In this document: piece after piece, positions 5,616 through 5,854 of the stretch | Numbering within the stretch: position 1 is the stretch's first letter | Layout of the letters: each line of letters starts with the position of its first letter | DNA from: Robiginitomaculum sp. | Lineage (GTDB): Bacteria > Pseudomonadota > Alphaproteobacteria > Caulobacterales > Maricaulaceae | NCBI GenBank assembly: GCA_002733735.2 | Contig: NVWT02000021.1 | Location: forward strand, 2,962 to 8,815 | Length of the DNA stretch: 5,854 nt | Direction: 5' to 3' | The notes under the pieces: generated by a model | What the model was told of the DNA's origin: nothing | Seen by the model: only the letters and a program-made list of their open reading frames with translations | The model's database searches: none | Program-made: the position numbers and the translations under genes

Positions 5616-5854
5616 ATGTCCTGGAATAACCAGCAAAACGGAAATGGCGGCGGCCCATGGGGACAAAAACCCGGCGGCGGCGGCAAAGGACCATGGGGTT
5701 CCGGCCCTGATGGCGGTGGCGAACCACCGAATTTAGACGTAGACGAGATGGTGCGTAATTTGCAAAACCGTCTTGGTGGCGTGTTCGGCGGCGGTGGTGG
5801 AAACGGTAAAGGCTCTGGTGGCCTTGGCAGTTTCGGTATCGGGGTGTTTGTTAT
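5616..5854 (+). CDS. hflK: HflK, FtsH-protease regulator subunit, N-terminal part (cut by window edge)
   Basis: The first 79 codons are present; the rest lies beyond the right edge. HflK, with HflC, forms a membrane-anchored SPFH-domain complex that surrounds and controls the AAA+ protease FtsH. The visible part is the typical HflK head: MSWNNQQ, a glycine-rich segment with two GPWG units (residues 13-16 and 25-28), then PPNLDVDEMVRNLQNRLGGVFGG (37-59), the short conserved helix found in HflK proteins. A second Gly-rich stretch leads into LGSFGIGVFV, the start of the single membrane helix. The SPFH domain is not visible. The ATG has AGAGAG 5 nt upstream. hflC would be expected directly downstream. 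Recognition rests on the N-terminal pattern alone but is distinctive, and the position near folA agrees with alphaproteobacterial gene order. Confidence 0.9.
   Translation, partial: MSWNNQQNGNGGGPWGQKPGGGGKGPWGSGPDGGGEPPNLDVDEMVRNLQNRLGGVFGGGGGNGKGSGGLGSFGIGVFV

Noticed and set aside
5645..5710. Gly-rich and GPWG repeats as a DNA repeat or low-complexity insertion
   Set aside because: It is the normal N-terminal composition of HflK proteins.
5530..5727. N-terminal extension of 66 residues on the Mrp frame
   Set aside because: The upstream open stretch is antisense to hflK and encodes arginine-rich unrelated sequence. The ATG at 5529 has an AGGA site and begins the known DUF59 domain.

Overview
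The window looks like an ordinary chromosomal stretch from a bacterium, most likely an alphaproteobacterium of moderate GC content. The evidence is an Mrp-type P-loop ATPase whose N-terminal domain has the alphaproteobacterial style (no PxC cysteine, Pro-rich linker), a glycine/PWG-rich HflK N-terminus next to a dihydrofolate reductase gene (folA and hflK are often neighbours in alphaproteobacteria), and a short VUT-family membrane protein of about 170 residues. This placement is an inference from protein style and gene order, not from a database search.

Layout. Positions 1-362 (minus) hold the N-terminal 120 codons of a PAS-domain protein that runs off the left edge. A 180-bp divergent intergenic region separates it from a rightward group: a complete Na+-dependent NSS/SLC6-type transporter (543-1982), a small predicted outer-membrane lipoprotein (2125-2763), and a class I SAM-dependent methyltransferase (2705-3349) that overlaps the lipoprotein gene. 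Convergent to these, and overlapping the methyltransferase 3' end by 27 bp, is a VUT-family transporter (3323-3838, minus, TTG start). folA (3889-4404, plus) diverges from it across 50 bp. The Mrp/ApbC ATPase gene (4414-5529, minus) is convergent to folA with 9 bp between them. hflK begins at 5616 (plus), diverges from mrp across 86 bp and is cut by the right edge.

Functional picture. These are mostly separate housekeeping functions: amino-acid-type solute uptake, folate reduction, Fe-S cofactor assembly, membrane-protease control, and possibly uptake of a queuosine precursor. The least understood part is the overlapping lipoprotein/methyltransferase pair. I see no mobile element, CRISPR array, tRNA or rRNA, phage gene, toxin-antitoxin pair or defence island, and no convincing rho-independent terminator. 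The strongest oddity is that the Mrp ATPase has lost both cysteines of the C-terminal CxxC motif and has only one cysteine in the whole protein. I found no credible new multi-gene system here.
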